From Megaustenia siamemsis (Eukaryota > Mollusca > Gastropoda > Stylommatophora > Ariophantidae): DNA of 64,000 nt. Position 1 is the first letter of the stretch. Every line of letters begins with the position of its first letter. Below the pieces are notes generated by a model. It did not search any database and was not told where the DNA came from. It worked only from the letters and a program-made list of their open reading frames with translations. The position numbers and the translations under genes are program-made. This document shows positions 21,975-33,690 of the stretch, in pieces. The stretch lies in NCBI GenBank assembly GCA_032433765.1, contig JAVIAB010000047.1, forward strand, positions 13,844,107 through 13,908,106, read 5' to 3'.

Positions 21975-22680
21975 AATCTCTATATTTCTTCTTTCTTTTC
22001 TCTTTTCACTGATACCTAAAATGTGTCGTGGTTATATCATTTGTCGTTCTTGACCTGCTCGAAGTGTCTGAATTAGTGACTTTCCTTTGTTGTTGCATGT
22101 CTCTTTCACTGCATCAATCCATCTTCTTCTGGGTCTTCCTCTTGGTCTTTTTCCATGCATTCTCGAGAAGAACGCCCTTGATGGTGATTGGTGAGGATTC
22201 ATTCTGACCAGGTGGCCCAACCATTTAAGTTGTTGTTGCTCAATATATTTTTGGCAGGGTTTAATTCCAAACATTTTTCTTATGGTTTCATTTGGTATTC
22301 TATCTCTTCTTGTGTTGTTTGTTAGTTTTCTCAAGCATCACATTTCACATGTATTGATCTTTCTTAAATGTGATTTAGAAAGGGTCAAAGTTTGACTTTC
22401 ATAGCACAAAGTTGGTATGAAAATGTCATTTATCATTTGTTGTTTAGCTGTTATAGAAATGTTAGGATGTCTTAACAATGGTGAAAGCTGGTATGTGACA
22501 GCATTTGCTTTTTGTATTCTCTTGTCAATTTCTCTGTCTAGTTTTCCATCTTCTGTAAACATTGTGCCCAAATACTTGAATTCCTCTACTTGTTTTATTT
22601 CTTTATCTTTGATCTTGATGTTTAATGGGTGTCTTAATTTGCTTATTCTCATAGCCTCTGTTTTTGCTGTGTTAATTTAA
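21975..22680 (-). pseudogene. LINE-B, truncated pol pseudogene
   Basis: The longer LINE-B copy: minus-strand KDKEIKQVEEFKYLGTMFTE, QMINDIFIPTLCYESQTLTL, RKLTNNTRRDRIPNETI and KWLGHLVRMNPHQ. One frameshift lies near 22336. The 5' part is missing. Confidence 0.9.
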
Positions 22681-22689
22681 TGTCTATAT

Positions 22690-23096
22690 TAAATACCTAA
22701 ATCTGTAGTCGTCAATATTTGGATGCCTGAAAGCTAATGAGATACACCAACTACAGGTCACTCAAAAATGTTTGATTGCTGACACGTCACTCATGAGCTG
22801 CGAACCTTTTTTTCAGAACGCAAAACGTTCTCTAAAACAGTATGACTGATCAGGCTGAACACTTTGTTGGTTGCTGGTACGGGGACTGAGCAGAATGCGC
22901 TTCCAGCAGTGAAGCCATTATGTTCTCAAGTCTAACATTCAAAGACTCATACAATAATTTTTATAAAGAAATGGGCAAGATGCCGATCGATGAGTTTGCT
23001 TCCAGGCGTCGTTATTTTTCAAAGAGACACTCTGTTGTAGTGTCACACCGTTAGACTCTCACTTCTTTAGTACGCTTCCTGTTTATTTATGGTTTA
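22690..23096. other. No recognised feature
   Basis: Unique-looking sequence between LINE-B and LINE-A. A similar featureless stretch is 23860-24235. Confidence 0.55.
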
Positions 23097-23110
23097 TTGA
23101 CCCATTTTGT

Positions 23111-23844
23111 AATTACTTAATGTAATAAACATGACAAGCAAAAAATATGGACTAGATATGAATATAAAAAAGACTAAAACTATGATCATAAACAAAGAAA
23201 ATTCTCAAGACCTACAATTAAATATTAAAGTTGAAGGAATACATCTAGAGACAGTCCAGAGCTACAACTACCTGGGACACACTATAACCAATGATGGAAA
23301 ATGTACAACTGAGATAAATAAAAGAATAGGAATGACAAAAAGTAATTTCAATGCCATGAAAAATATACTAACATCAAAACAAATAACACCAGGGCTGAAA
23401 CTAAGAATAGCAAAATGTTACATCTTCTCAATATTCCTGTATGGTGCAGAAACATGAACATTAGACCAGAAAACAGAAAAGAAAATTGAAGCCTTTGAAA
23501 TGTGGATTTATAGAAGAATAGGTAGAATTGGATGGAAAGAAAAGAAAACAAACGAAGAAGTTTTAAAACAACTAAAAATTAAAAAAAGAACTACTAAACA
23601 CAATTAGAACAAGACAAATGAAATTTTTTGGTTATGTTAAAAGACACAACAGTCTAATAAAAGTAATATTAGAAGGGAAAATACAAGGTAAAAGAGGCAG
23701 GACCAAGACTAAATGGACGAGTAACATAAAAAAATGGACAAGTCAGCCTATGGCAATCTGCACCATCAAAGCAAGAGACAGAGTGGAATGGTGCTCCATG
23801 GTAGCCAACCTTCGATGCAGAGAGGGCGCTCGATGATGATGATG
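23111..23844 (+). pseudogene. LINE-A, 734-bp truncated copy with 14-bp TSD
   Basis: It encodes MTSKKYGLDMNIKKTK, YNYLGHTITNDG, KRIGMTKSN, LRIAKCYIFSIFLYGAE then, after stops and a frameshift, WIYRRIGRIGWKEKK and VILEGKIQGKRG, ending in GAT repeats. The perfect TSD ttgacccattttgt is at 23097-23110 and 23845-23858. It is a clean example of target-primed insertion with 5' truncation. Confidence 0.93.
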
Positions 23845-24239
23845 TTGACCCATTTTGTGCAAGTTTTAAATGATTGCCACACCGCGACAGTTATCTAGAA
23901 TAGAAAACATGTTTCATCGATACCAAACAACGTAAATCTCAAAAGTGACTGGTCAGGGGTCTCGATATGACATTCTGAGAACCATTGTTCAGACCAGACT
24001 AGATTAAATATGACGAGAATTTGCGACAGCAAAATATAATTCCAGAGAAGCGATTGTGGAAATATCGCTCTGGGCGTAAAGAAGTGGTTTTGTGGTTGGT
24101 CGGAGATTGTTATTTACTCGAGGTCTTGCTGCAGGGACGGACGTTGAACAAGACAGCTTAGGTGGTGCAATGCTCTCAGTTAAGCAAAGATATTTAAAAA
24201 AAAATAGTATTATCTTCCTCGCCTCATGTTTTAATTGAA

Positions 24240-26215
24240 TGGTGGGAGGGATGAAAGAAAGTAATTATAAACAAGGAAAGGGAGGTAGGGGAAGAAAGAA
24301 AGTGAGGTAGGGGAAGAAAGAAAGTGAGGTAGAGGAAGAGAGAAAGTGAGATAGGGGAAGAGAGAAAGGGAAGTAGGGGAAGAAAGAAAGTGAGGTAGAG
24401 GAAGAGAGAAAGTGAGGTAGGGGAAGAAAGAAAGTGAGGTAGAGGAAGAGAGAAAGTGAGGTAGGGGAAGAAAGAAAGCGAGGTAGAGGAAGAGAGAAAG
24501 TGAGGTAGAGGAAGAGAGAAAGGGAAGTAGGGGAAGAGAGAAAGGGAAGTAGGGGAAGAGATAAAGCGAGGTAGAGGAAGAGAGAAAGGAAAGTAGAGGA
24601 AGAGAGAAAGTGAGGTAGAGGAAGAAAGAAAGGGAAGTAGGGGAAGAGAGAAAAGGAGGTAGGGGAAGAGAGAAAGTAGGGAAAGAGAGGTAGGGAAGAG
24701 AGAAAGGAAAGTAGGGGAAAAGAGCAAGTTAGGTAGGAGATGAGAGAAAGAGAGGTAGGGGATGAGAGAAAAGGAAGAAGGGGAAGAGAGAAGAGAGAAA
24801 TTGAGGCAGGGGATGAGAGAAAAGGGAGGTAGGGGAAGAGAGAAAGGGAGGTAGGGGAAGAGAGAAAGGGAGGTAGGGGAAGAGAGAAAGAGAGGTAGGG
24901 GAAGAGAGAAAGGGAGGTAGGGGAAGAGAGAAAGGGAGGTAGGGGAGGAGAGAAAGTGAGGTAGGGGAAGAGAGAAAGGGAGGTAGGGAAAGAGAGAAAG
25001 GGAGGTAGGGGAAGAGAGAAAGGGAGGTAGGGAGGTATGGGAAGAGAGAAAGGGAGGTAGGGGAAGAGAGAAAGGGAGGTAGGGGAAGAGAGAAAGGGAG
25101 GTAGGGGAAGAGAGAAAGGGAGGTAGGGGAAGAGAGAAAGGGAGGTAGGGGAAGAGAGAAAGGGAGGTAGGGGAAGAAAGAAAGGGAGGTAGGGGAAGAG
25201 AGGAAAGGAGGTAGGGGAAGAGAGAAAGGGGGATAGGGGAAGAGGGAAAGGGAGGTAGGGTAAGAGAGAAAAGTTGGTAGGGGAAGAGGAAAGGTGCGTT
25301 GGGGAAGAGAGAAAGGGGCTAGGGGAAGAGAGAAATGGAGGTAGGAGAAGAGAGAAAAGGAGATGAAGAAGAGAGTAAGGGAGGTAGTGGAAGAGAGAAA
25401 GGGAGGTAAGAGAGAAGCGAAAAGGAGATGGGGATGAGAGAAAGGGAGGTAAGGGGAAGAGAGAAAGGGAGGTAGTGGAAGAGAGAAAGGGAGGTAGGGG
25501 AAGAGAAAAAGGGAGGTAGGGGAAGGGAGAAAGGGAGGTAGGAGAAGAGAGAAAAGGAGATGGGGAAGAGAGAAAAGGAGGTAGGGGAAGAGAGAAAGGG
25601 AGGTAGGTGAAAAGAGAAAAGGAGGTAGGGGAAGAGAGAAAGGGAGGTAGGTGAAAAGAGAAAAGGATGTAGGGGAAGAGAGAAAGGGAGGTAGGGGAAA
25701 AGAGAAAAGGAGGTAGGGGAAGAGAGAAAGGGAGGTAGGGGAAGAGAGAAAAGGAGGTAGGGGAAGAGGGAAAGGGAGGTAGGGGAAGAGAGAAAAGGAG
25801 GTAGGGGAAGAGAAAAAAGGAGGTAGGGGAAGAGGGAAAGGGAGGTAGGGGAAGAGAGAAAGGGAGGTAGGGGAAGAGATAAAAGGAGGTAGGGAAAGAG
25901 AGGAAGGGAGGTAGGGGAATAGGAAAAGGGGCGTTGGGGAAGAGAGAAGGGGAGGTAGGTGAAGAGAGAAATGGAGGTAGCAGAAGAGAAAATGGAGATG
26001 GAGAAGAGAGTAAGGGAGGTAGTGGAAGAGAGAAAGGGAGGTAGGGGAAAACGGAAAGGGAGGTAGGGAAGAGAGAAAAGGAGATAGGGAAAGAGAGAAA
26101 GGGAGGTAGGGGAAGAGAGAAACAGAGGTAGGGGAAGAGGGAAAGGGAGGTAGGGGAAGAGAGAAAGGGAGGTAGGGGCGAGATAAAAGGAGGTAGGGGA
26201 AGAGAGAAATAGAAG
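24240..26215. repeat. 2-kb polypurine 22-bp minisatellite
   Basis: The plus strand is almost pure purine apart from one T per unit (AGGTAGGGGAAGAGAGAAAG, period 22 bp). Units vary by tgagg, ggaag and aagaaagaaag substitutions and by small indels. The distal half contains a block (aggtgcgttgggg, aatggaggtag, ggagatg) that recurs near 25290-25440 and 25925-26095, so a segment was duplicated. The minus strand lacks stops and gives a spurious 701-residue Ser/Phe/Pro/Leu frame; this is not a gene. Confidence 0.96.
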
Positions 26216-26680
26216 AAGGAGAAAAGGAAAGAAAAGTTGTCCATTAAGAGGGAGTGATAGAGGATATAAAAAGGAAAGGGAAGCTGCAAGAGGGAAAAAG
26301 ATAGATTAAAAAAATTGAAAATTAGAGGCTGAATGAAAGAGGCAATGAGAAGGGGGGAGTAAATAGGCATAGATGGAACGAAAGATTGAAAGAAAGAATG
26401 AAAGAGAAGTAGAGTAAGAAATGAGCTTTAGATAAAACTAAATTAGAAAGTGAGACTGATAGAACGAACGAGCAGGGAGAGAGGGGGTGGGTGGGGTGGG
26501 TGGAGGTTAGAGTAATCAAATTGGAAAGAAAGATTGAATAAGAAAACGAGCGAGATAAAGAGATAGAAAGAGAAAGAGATAATGTAAAATAGAGGAAATA
26601 TAGTTTTAAAAAGCGATGAAAGAAAGCGAGGGTGAAGAGTAGATAGGAAGCAGTAGAATGAGAGTATGAACTACATGCAC
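26216..26680. other. Purine-rich degenerate flank of the 22-bp array
   Basis: GA-rich sequence (gaaagattgaaagaaag, gagcgagataaagagatag) continues for about 450 bp without a clear period. It reads as decayed array or simple sequence. Nothing else is recognised here or in 26680-26865. Confidence 0.6.
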
Positions 26681-26867
26681 TGTTGTCTGTACCATTTTGA
26701 TCAATCCTTTCAGCGTTGTCGCGATCTCCTCATCTTCCACTTTAATGTACCACTACTTCCTTCTTCCTTGTTTTTATGAAACCATTTTGATGATTGTCGT
26801 GACATAAACAGTACTTGCGTAATAGCGTGCACACGATTAAGAACACTGAAGCGATTATGACATGTGT

Positions 26868-26965
26868 CAGACGAACGACAGGAAACAGTCTGAGAGATAA
26901 GATCAGAAATGAAAAACTGAGAAAAAAGCTAGTATAGCTGTAATAGAGTATAGCTAGTGAGAGCA
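26868..26965 (+). mobile_element. LINE-B' short fragment
   Basis: cagacgaacgacaggaaaca through gaaaaaagctagtatagc matches the RRMTGNSLRDKIRNE region. Confidence 0.8.
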
Positions 26966-27100
26966 TGGGGGCGGGTAACTTAGTTGTTACCCGCTTCTCT
27001 ATAGACAATAGCAGTAGCAAATGGTAGCGACCAGCAGTAGTTAGGACATACATTTAAGTATGGAAAATTTCCATCCAGAAGTAGAAGTTAATATCTTATC

Positions 27101-27860
27101 ACACTACAGATACTACATATATTACAGACATCATAGATACTACAGACAAACACTACATATACTACATATATTACAGACATCATAGATACTACAGACAAAC
27201 ACTACAGATACTACATATATTACAGACATCATAGATACTACAGACAAACACTACAGATACTACATATATTACAGACATCATAGATACTACAGACAAACAC
27301 TACAGATACTACATATATTACAGACATCATAGATACTACAGACAAACACTACAGATACTACATATATTACAGACATCATAGATACTACAGACAAACACTA
27401 CAGATACTACATATATTACAGACATCATAGATACTACAGACAAACACTACAGATACTACATATATTACAGACATCATAGATACTACAGACAAACACTACA
27501 GATACTACATATATTACAGACATCATAGATACTACAGACAAACACTACAGATACTACATATATTACAGACATCATAGATACTACAGACAAACACTACAGA
27601 TACTACATATATTACAGACATCATAGATACTACAGACAAACACTACAGATACTACATATATTACAGACATCATAGATACTACAGACAAACACTACAGATA
27701 CTACATATATTACAGACATCATAGATACTACAGACAAACACTACAGATACTACATATATTACAGACATCATAGATACTACAGACAAACACTACAGATACT
27801 ACATATATTACAGACATCATAGATACTACAGACAAACACTACAGATACTACATATATTAT
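27101..27860. repeat. 49-bp satellite-like array, about 15 copies
   Basis: The unit is made of CACTACAGATACTACATA, a TTACAGACATCATAGA stretch, then TACTACAGACAAA. Interior copies look identical by eye; the first full unit has ctacata for ctacaga, and the last is truncated into degenerate attatgaacactacagata. The unit has internal TACAG/TACAT substructure, suggesting it grew from a shorter motif. Confidence 0.96.
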
Positions 27861-27929
27861 GAACACTACAGATAATACAAACGCTACAGATACTACAGAA
27901 CAAAGAATATTACATTATTATTATTATTG

Positions 27930-28175
27930 GATGAAGCACAAGTTGATCAGAGATGTGACACAATTTTTAGGTAATAAGGGATGATGTACAAGGTTCAACA
28001 ACTCTACTAATGATGAAGCACAAGTTGATTAGAGATGTGACACAATTTTTAGGTAATAAGGGATGATGTACAAGGTTCAACAACTCTACTAATGATGAAG
28101 CACAAGTTGATTAGAGATGTGACACAATTTTTAGGTAATAAGGGATGATGTACAAGGTTCAACAACTCTACTAAT
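27930..28175. repeat. 82-bp tandem repeat, exactly 3 copies
   Basis: Three near-identical 82-bp units, each starting gatgaagcacaagttgat and ending ctctactaat, abut the 3' side of the mariner relic. Only the first unit differs visibly (gatcag for gattag). Confidence 0.95.
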
Positions 28176-28960
28176 GAGACTAATTCAACTAAAACATTAA
28201 AATAAACAACAGTTGAAGATAAAACCAGTATGTTATTCAAAGTAAGCCCCCTTTGATTTGATACAGCGAGTGGTACGATCTAACAAACACTGGAACGTCC
28301 TCTGCAGTTCTTCTCTTGGTACGGCCCTTAAATTCAAAGTTACGGCTCTTTGGGTGCCACCAGACGTGTCCTTTCAACGGTATCTTTAATTTTGGGAATA
28401 TAAAGTAATCAATGGGAGACAAATCTGAGGAATAGTGTGGATAGTTGAGAACACTTGGTTTTGGGCCAAAATTTCGTGTACACCAAGCCCCCGGTGAGCA
28501 GGTGTATTATCACGAAGAAGGAAAAAAAAAAAAAACTATCTCGTGTTAATACTCAGGTCAAACTCGGAGAATCCTTTTCAATAATTGTTTTAAAATACTG
28601 AAGTAAACTTGGCACTGACAGTCAGTCCTTCTGAAATAAATTATTTGTGAATAACACTATTGCTGTCGGAGCAGCACAGCAACATTGTTTTCACTCTCGA
28701 CTTTTGAAGACGATTTTTTTGTAGCCTTTTGGTGATGATGTATACTTGCAGTGGGGGTTAACATTTAGTTGTGGGATCATAACGGAACATCCATGTTCGA
28801 TCCTCTGCAACAACCAAATTTAAGAAATCTTTATTTTTGCGACACGTTTTCATGATGCCTTTTGCGAACTCAACACTTCGAATTGTTTGGTCATCAGACA
28901 ACGGATGTGGTAAAAATCGGCAGCAAACTTTTTCTTGCTCAAATCTTCCATTAAAATTGT

Positions 28961-30672
28961 ACGAATGGTCTCTCAAGATTATTCATTACGAATGTCTCTC
29001 AAGATTATTCATTACGAATGTCTCTCAAGATTATTCATTACGAATGGTCTCTCAAGATTATTCATTACGAATGTCTCTCAAGATTATTCATTACGAATGG
29101 TCTCTCAAGATTATTCATTACGAATGGTCTCTCAAGATTATTCATTACGAATGGTCTCTCAAGATTACTCATTACGAATGGTCTCTCAAGATTATTCATA
29201 ACGAATGGTCTCTCAAGATTATTCATAACGAATGGTCTCTCAAGATTATTCATAACGAATGGTCTCTCAAGATTATTCATAACGAATGGTCTCTCAAGAT
29301 TACTCATTACGAATGGTCTCTCAAGATTATTCATAACGAATGGTCTCTCAAGATTATTCATAACGAATGGTCTCTCAAGATTATTCATTACGAATGGTCT
29401 CTCAAGATTATTCATAACGAATGGTCTCTCAAGATTACTCATTACGAATGGTCTCTCAAGATTATTCATAACGAATGGTCTCTCAAGATTACTCATTACG
29501 AATGGTCTCTCAAGATTATTCATAACGAATGGTCTCTCAAGATTATTCATAACGAATGGTCTCTCAAGATTATTCATAACGAATGGTCTCTCAAGATTAT
29601 TCATTACGAATGGTCTCTCAAGATTATTCATTACGAATGGTCTCTCAAGATTATTCATTACGAATGGTCTCTCAAGATTATTCATAACGAATGGTCTCTC
29701 AAGATTATTCATAACGAATGGTCTCTCAAGATTATTCATAACGAATGGTCTCTCAAGATTACTCATTACGAATGGTCTCTCAAGATTATTCATAACGAAT
29801 GGTCTCTCAAGATTATTCATAACGAATGGTCTCTCAAGATTATTCATTACGAATGGTCTCTCAAGATTATTCATAACGAATGGTCTCTCAAGATTATTCA
29901 TAACGAATGGTCTCTCAAGATTATTCATTACGAATGGTCTCTCAAGATTATTCATTACGAATGGTCTCTCAAGATTATTCATAACGAATGGTCTCTCAAG
30001 ATTATTCATTACGAATGGTCTCTCAAGATTATTCATAACGAATGGTCTCTCAAGATTATTCATAACGAATGGTCTCTCAAGATTATTCATAACGAATGGT
30101 CTCTCAAGATTATTCATAACGAATGGTCTCTCAAGATTATTCATTACGAATGGTCTCTCAAGATTATTCATAACGAATGGTCTCTCAAGATTATTCATAA
30201 CGAATGGTCTCTCAAGATTATTCATAACGAATGGTCTCTCAAGATTATTCATAACGAATGGTCTCTCAAGATTATTCATAACGAATGGTCTCTCAAGATT
30301 ATTCATAACGAATGGTCTCTCAAGATTATTCATTACGAATGGTCTCTCAAGATTATTCATAACGAATGGTCTCTCAAGATTATTCATTACGAATGTCTCT
30401 CAAGATTATTCATTACGAATGGTCTCTCAAGATTATTCATTACGAATGGTCTCTCAAGATTATTCATTACGAATGGTCTCTCAAGATTATTCATAACGAA
30501 TGGTCTCTCAAGATTATTCATAACGAATGGTCTCTCAAGATTATTCATAACGAATGGTCTCTCAAGATTATTCATAACGAATGGTCTCTCAAGATTATTC
30601 ATAACGAATGGTCTCTCAAGATTATTCATAACGAATGGTCTCTCAAGATTATTCATTACGAATGGTCTCTCA
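28961..30672. repeat. 27-bp minisatellite, about 63 copies, inside the mariner relic
   Basis: The unit, read on plus, contains GGTCTCTCAAGATTATTCAT followed by TACGAAT. Units differ mainly at one T/A position (cattacg or cataacg), an occasional T-to-C, and a missing G that gives 26-bp units near both ends. Because 27 is a multiple of three, the array leaves frames open on both strands (for example repeated SLKIIHNEW, LSRLFITNG or ERPFVMNNL) and makes a false 696-residue frame. On minus, the unit holds GAGACCATTCGTA, which is the transposase sequence at the junction (codons for ETIR). Confidence 0.96.
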
Positions 30673-30831
30673 GTCACCAAATTCATCTGCCATCATGCTC
30701 ACAACCAAACAACGATCTTCTTGTATCCGTTCTCTCACTTTTGCTATGAAGCCCTCATTATGAACATACATTGGGCGTCCGTGTCTAGGTATATCTGTAA
30801 TAGCTTCCACACTTCTTTTGAATCGTGCAAT

Positions 30832-31122
30832 CATCATCGTGTGCCTTCTCCGCAACGAAGGTTGGCTACCATGGATCGCCATTCTACTCTGTTTCTTGCT
30901 TTGATGGTGCAGGCTGTCATAGATTGACTTGACCATCTTTTGATGTTACTTTATTTCGTTCCTAATACAATAGTTAGAATTTCTCTCCATGGCTTTCTTT
31001 GGATTGTTACGTGATGAGGCTCCAATCTCTTTCACGGTGGTCTGCCATATTCGTCTTTCGTGTTCTGAATATACCTCATGTGTACCACACACTTTGCTGT
31101 TTTCGCTTTCTGGACCGTATCA
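30832..31122 (-). mobile_element. Chimeric LINE-A insertion in mariner, with 12-bp TSD
   Basis: A perfect TSD, gaatcgtgcaat, flanks it at 30820-30831 and 31123-31134. Its 3' part (30832-30955) is the LINE-A C-terminus and GAT-type tail. Its 5' part (about 30965-31122) is a different sequence that recurs on plus near 55915-56080. The single TSD shows that both parts arrived together, which suggests template switching during reverse transcription. Confidence 0.8.
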
Positions 31123-31401
31123 GAATCGTGCAATACCACCTGAATATCTGTGAACGAGATAAACAATTATCCCTATAAACTTGTTGCGTCAATTCAACTG
31201 TCTCAATGGCACTTTCCGAAGTATAAACAGAAATTAATGATAGCTTTCTTCTCCGTGCTTATTACGTAACAATACACTTCTAACAAGCCCCTATGCTGAT
31301 GGTTATCCTTCTAACAATGCAACTCTAACTAGGTCAACAAAATGGCAGCGTGTTTATCGTCTGCTTATCCGGCGGAGATGAAAGTTAGTCAGATCATAGA
31401 T

Positions 31402-31733
31402 TATGGATTTGGTTGTGGAAGTCCCCGGTATCACTGCAAACGAATTAAAATCCATAATTGCTCAACCGCCCGTGCCAGCGTAATCATCCGAATTAATATC
31501 TCATCTCCCAAACAAAGAAAGGTAACTGTAGTCCCCATCGTAGCAGTCTCAGCACACGCCAAAAGACATAAGGCAAAACCGCGCAGAAAGTGAACACAGC
31601 CAACGGTTCCCTGTCATCAATCATCGTAAACAATTGGAATATCCAAACATGAACAAAACGGATGAGACACACAGCTCACGGTGTGCACAGAGCTCTTAAC
31701 TCAGTAGCTCCTGCAACAAGCCGGTGTCAGATC
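31402..31733 (+). mobile_element. Dispersed repeat R, 330-bp form
   Basis: Near-identical to 11018-11338, including the end at caacaagccgg. Small open frames in it are not conserved at protein level. Confidence 0.83.
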
Positions 31734-32029
31734 ATAGATGTATGGTGTATCTCTGGATTCCATGCTTTGCCTTTTGATGCCGTTTTTCTCTTGACGATAA
31801 TAAAATAATTTTTTTCATTTAATTGTAAAATAATTATTTCATGATTTAATTTTCAGACCTTGTTCGTTTGTTTTTACGTTTAGGAAGTAATAAGTAGGAG
31901 CTGTAACAGCGTTATCAATGAACGAGTCAATGCAAGAATATTCTTGAATAGTTTCAGAGGTCAGCACGATAGTGGAAAGAAGGATCTTCGTAGTGCTTTA
32001 CCAATGTCGTTGTTTTCCGTACATATTCA

Positions 32030-32378
32030 CTCGATCACTCACTCACTCACTCACCCACCCACCCACTCACCCACCCACTCACTCACTCGCTCACTCACTC
32101 ACCCACTCACTCACTCGCTCACTCACTCACCCACCCACCCACTCACCCACCCACACACTCACTCACCCACTCACCCACACACTCACCCACCCACTCACCC
32201 ACTCACTCACCCACCCACTCACTCACCCACCCACATATTCACTCACCCACTCACCCACACACTCACTCACTCACCTACCCATCCACTCACCCACCCACTC
32301 ATTCACTTACTCATCCACCCACCTACCCACCTACTCACTCACCTACCCACTCATCCACCCACTCACTCACCCCATCGT
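32030..32378. repeat. (CACT/CACC)n tetranucleotide array
   Basis: About 350 bp of cact, caccc and occasional cacct tetranucleotides, giving spurious THSLTHPPTH frames. Units mix at a fine scale without an obvious larger period. Confidence 0.95.
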
Positions 32379-32379
32379 T

Positions 32380-32814
32380 CACCCCTATTCAATACAAACA
32401 TCACACTCTGCAATAATAACTACCAACATAAATAAAGAATTTCGTCCCTGTAGTCGTCTCTCGCTTTCTCACCCCCTCTCACTCCTCCTATTAACCCTTT
32501 TCTTTCATCTTATTACTTAACTCTCCTCTCTTTTTTCATCTAATTACCCCCTGTTGCACTCTCGGTTCAACCAATACCAATCACCCTACACCTCCCTACT
32601 TTCCACTCAGACAGTCGAGCACGCTATATCATCACACTTCTTTCTCCATCTAAATGTTTTTTTCTTTCCTCATATCATTTCCCTCTCTTCCTCCACTGCC
32701 TCCTCTTTCTCCGAAAATGGCGTTACCCAGCAGTTTGAATAAAACTGGAATCTGCACCAAAAGCAAAAGTCAGCTCACTTCAACAAGATACTAGTGGTCA
32801 TTCCTCACAAATTT
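32380..32814. other. Pyrimidine-rich unique sequence
   Basis: C/T-rich plus strand (ctttctcaccccctctcac) after the tetranucleotide array; the open frames are low complexity. Confidence 0.55.
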
Positions 32815-32998
32815 ATAGAAACCTGGATACCTGATTTTTTTCTGGGAAAGTAAAGCGGCACGGACGTAATACCGACCACATTAGCTCAAAAAATCATGTA
32901 CCGAATGTCTATAAAAATTATGGTCATTAACACCATATTCCCTATACGCCACTTGGCGTGACAGGGACTCTTTACTTTTATTAATTTATTTTTTTAAA
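32815..32998 (+). mobile_element. SINE-1 body, headless
   Basis: Only the 3' body from about ggtaccggatttttttctgg onward is present, ending actctttacttttattaatt. The tRNA head is missing through 5' truncation. Confidence 0.88.
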
Positions 32999-33079
32999 GG
33001 TACTATTCAGAGATTTTGAGCCACATTAAAAGAACTTTCCCCCAGCCAACGTCCTCGAAACCTTTCTTTTTTTTTCTTA

Positions 33080-33690
33080 TTTGTGCATGTATCTATATAT
33101 AAGGCCTTCCCAGTTTGTTTCATGACAGTGCCTGCTTTGCTATGTTAACAATCGCTTTTCTTAGTGTGTCCAATTCATTTCCATTATCGGTATGTCATTT
33201 GTTATTTAGATAACCCTTCTTAGGTTCTTTCCCACATTTGTTCATTTTTATCGTGTCGTACCATCTTATGTTCAGAACGTTGCCAGACTCTTGTCTATAA
33301 ATGTCTTATTTGTCGCTAGAATGCATTATTCAACATCTCTGAGCCATATAAGGACAGTTTTTACGTTTGTATTAAACAGCCTTAGCTTGATGCTTTTAAC
33401 AGCCCATATTTTGATAAGCTGGATAAAAGCTACTTGTTTATTTTCTGCCTAACATATCTTTCCTTTTTTTCTTCCTTGTCAAAAATGCTGCCCAAAATAT
33501 GCAAAGTGGTCCACTTCTTGACTGGCGTTTCTTTGATTCCAACTGATTTATTGCAGGTTGCCGCATTTCATTATTTGTGTGTTGTCGATATAAATCTGTG
33601 GTTCTAGCTTGACAGAATGTATTCATAGTTCTCACAGCTTTTCTTTTATTTGGGGTGGCTAGAAGCACAACACCATCCTCAATAAATCCA
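33080..33690 (-). pseudogene. LINE-E pol fragment
   Basis: Minus-strand KRKAVRTMNTFCQARTTDLY, NEMRQPAINQLESKKRQSRS and the aacagtaaaaactgtcctta-type region match the plus copy at 19.7 kb. Confidence 0.82.

Larger units (their letters stand above)
28190..31320 (-). pseudogene. mariner-family transposase pseudogene split by a minisatellite and a LINE insertion
   Basis: Minus-strand pieces, in order, rebuild a Tc1/mariner transposase of the mariner group. Near 31140-31230 an N-terminal segment reads AIETVELTQQVYRDN then LSRSQIFRWY. At 30686-30820 the helix-turn-helix continues through RFKRSVEAITD, RHGRP and MMADEFGD. At 28750-28960 it reads ETIRTILMEDL and, after a frameshift, CCRFLPHPLSDDQ and VVAEDRTWMFRYDP, where D(E/D)TW normally holds the first catalytic Asp. 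At 28237-28420 the C-terminal YFIFPKLK..LKGH region appears. A 27-bp array separates the HTH from the catalytic part, and a 291-bp chimeric LINE insertion splits the N-terminus. The copy is dead. Its terminal inverted repeats were not located confidently, so the limits are approximate. Confidence 0.88.

Noticed and set aside
24265..26370. 701-residue open frame on minus
   Set aside because: It is the polypyrimidine strand of the 22-bp array; stops are rare by composition, and the Ser/Phe/Pro/Leu repeats carry no domain.
27101..27860. CRISPR-like array
   Set aside because: The repeats are directly tandem with no unique spacers, and the context is animal DNA. The same applies to the 25-, 34-, 35- and 58-bp arrays.
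28837..30927. 696-residue frame and its companions on both strands
   Set aside because: They are translations of 27-bp repeats, kept open because the unit is nine codons long; the true coding remnant is the mariner transposase on minus.
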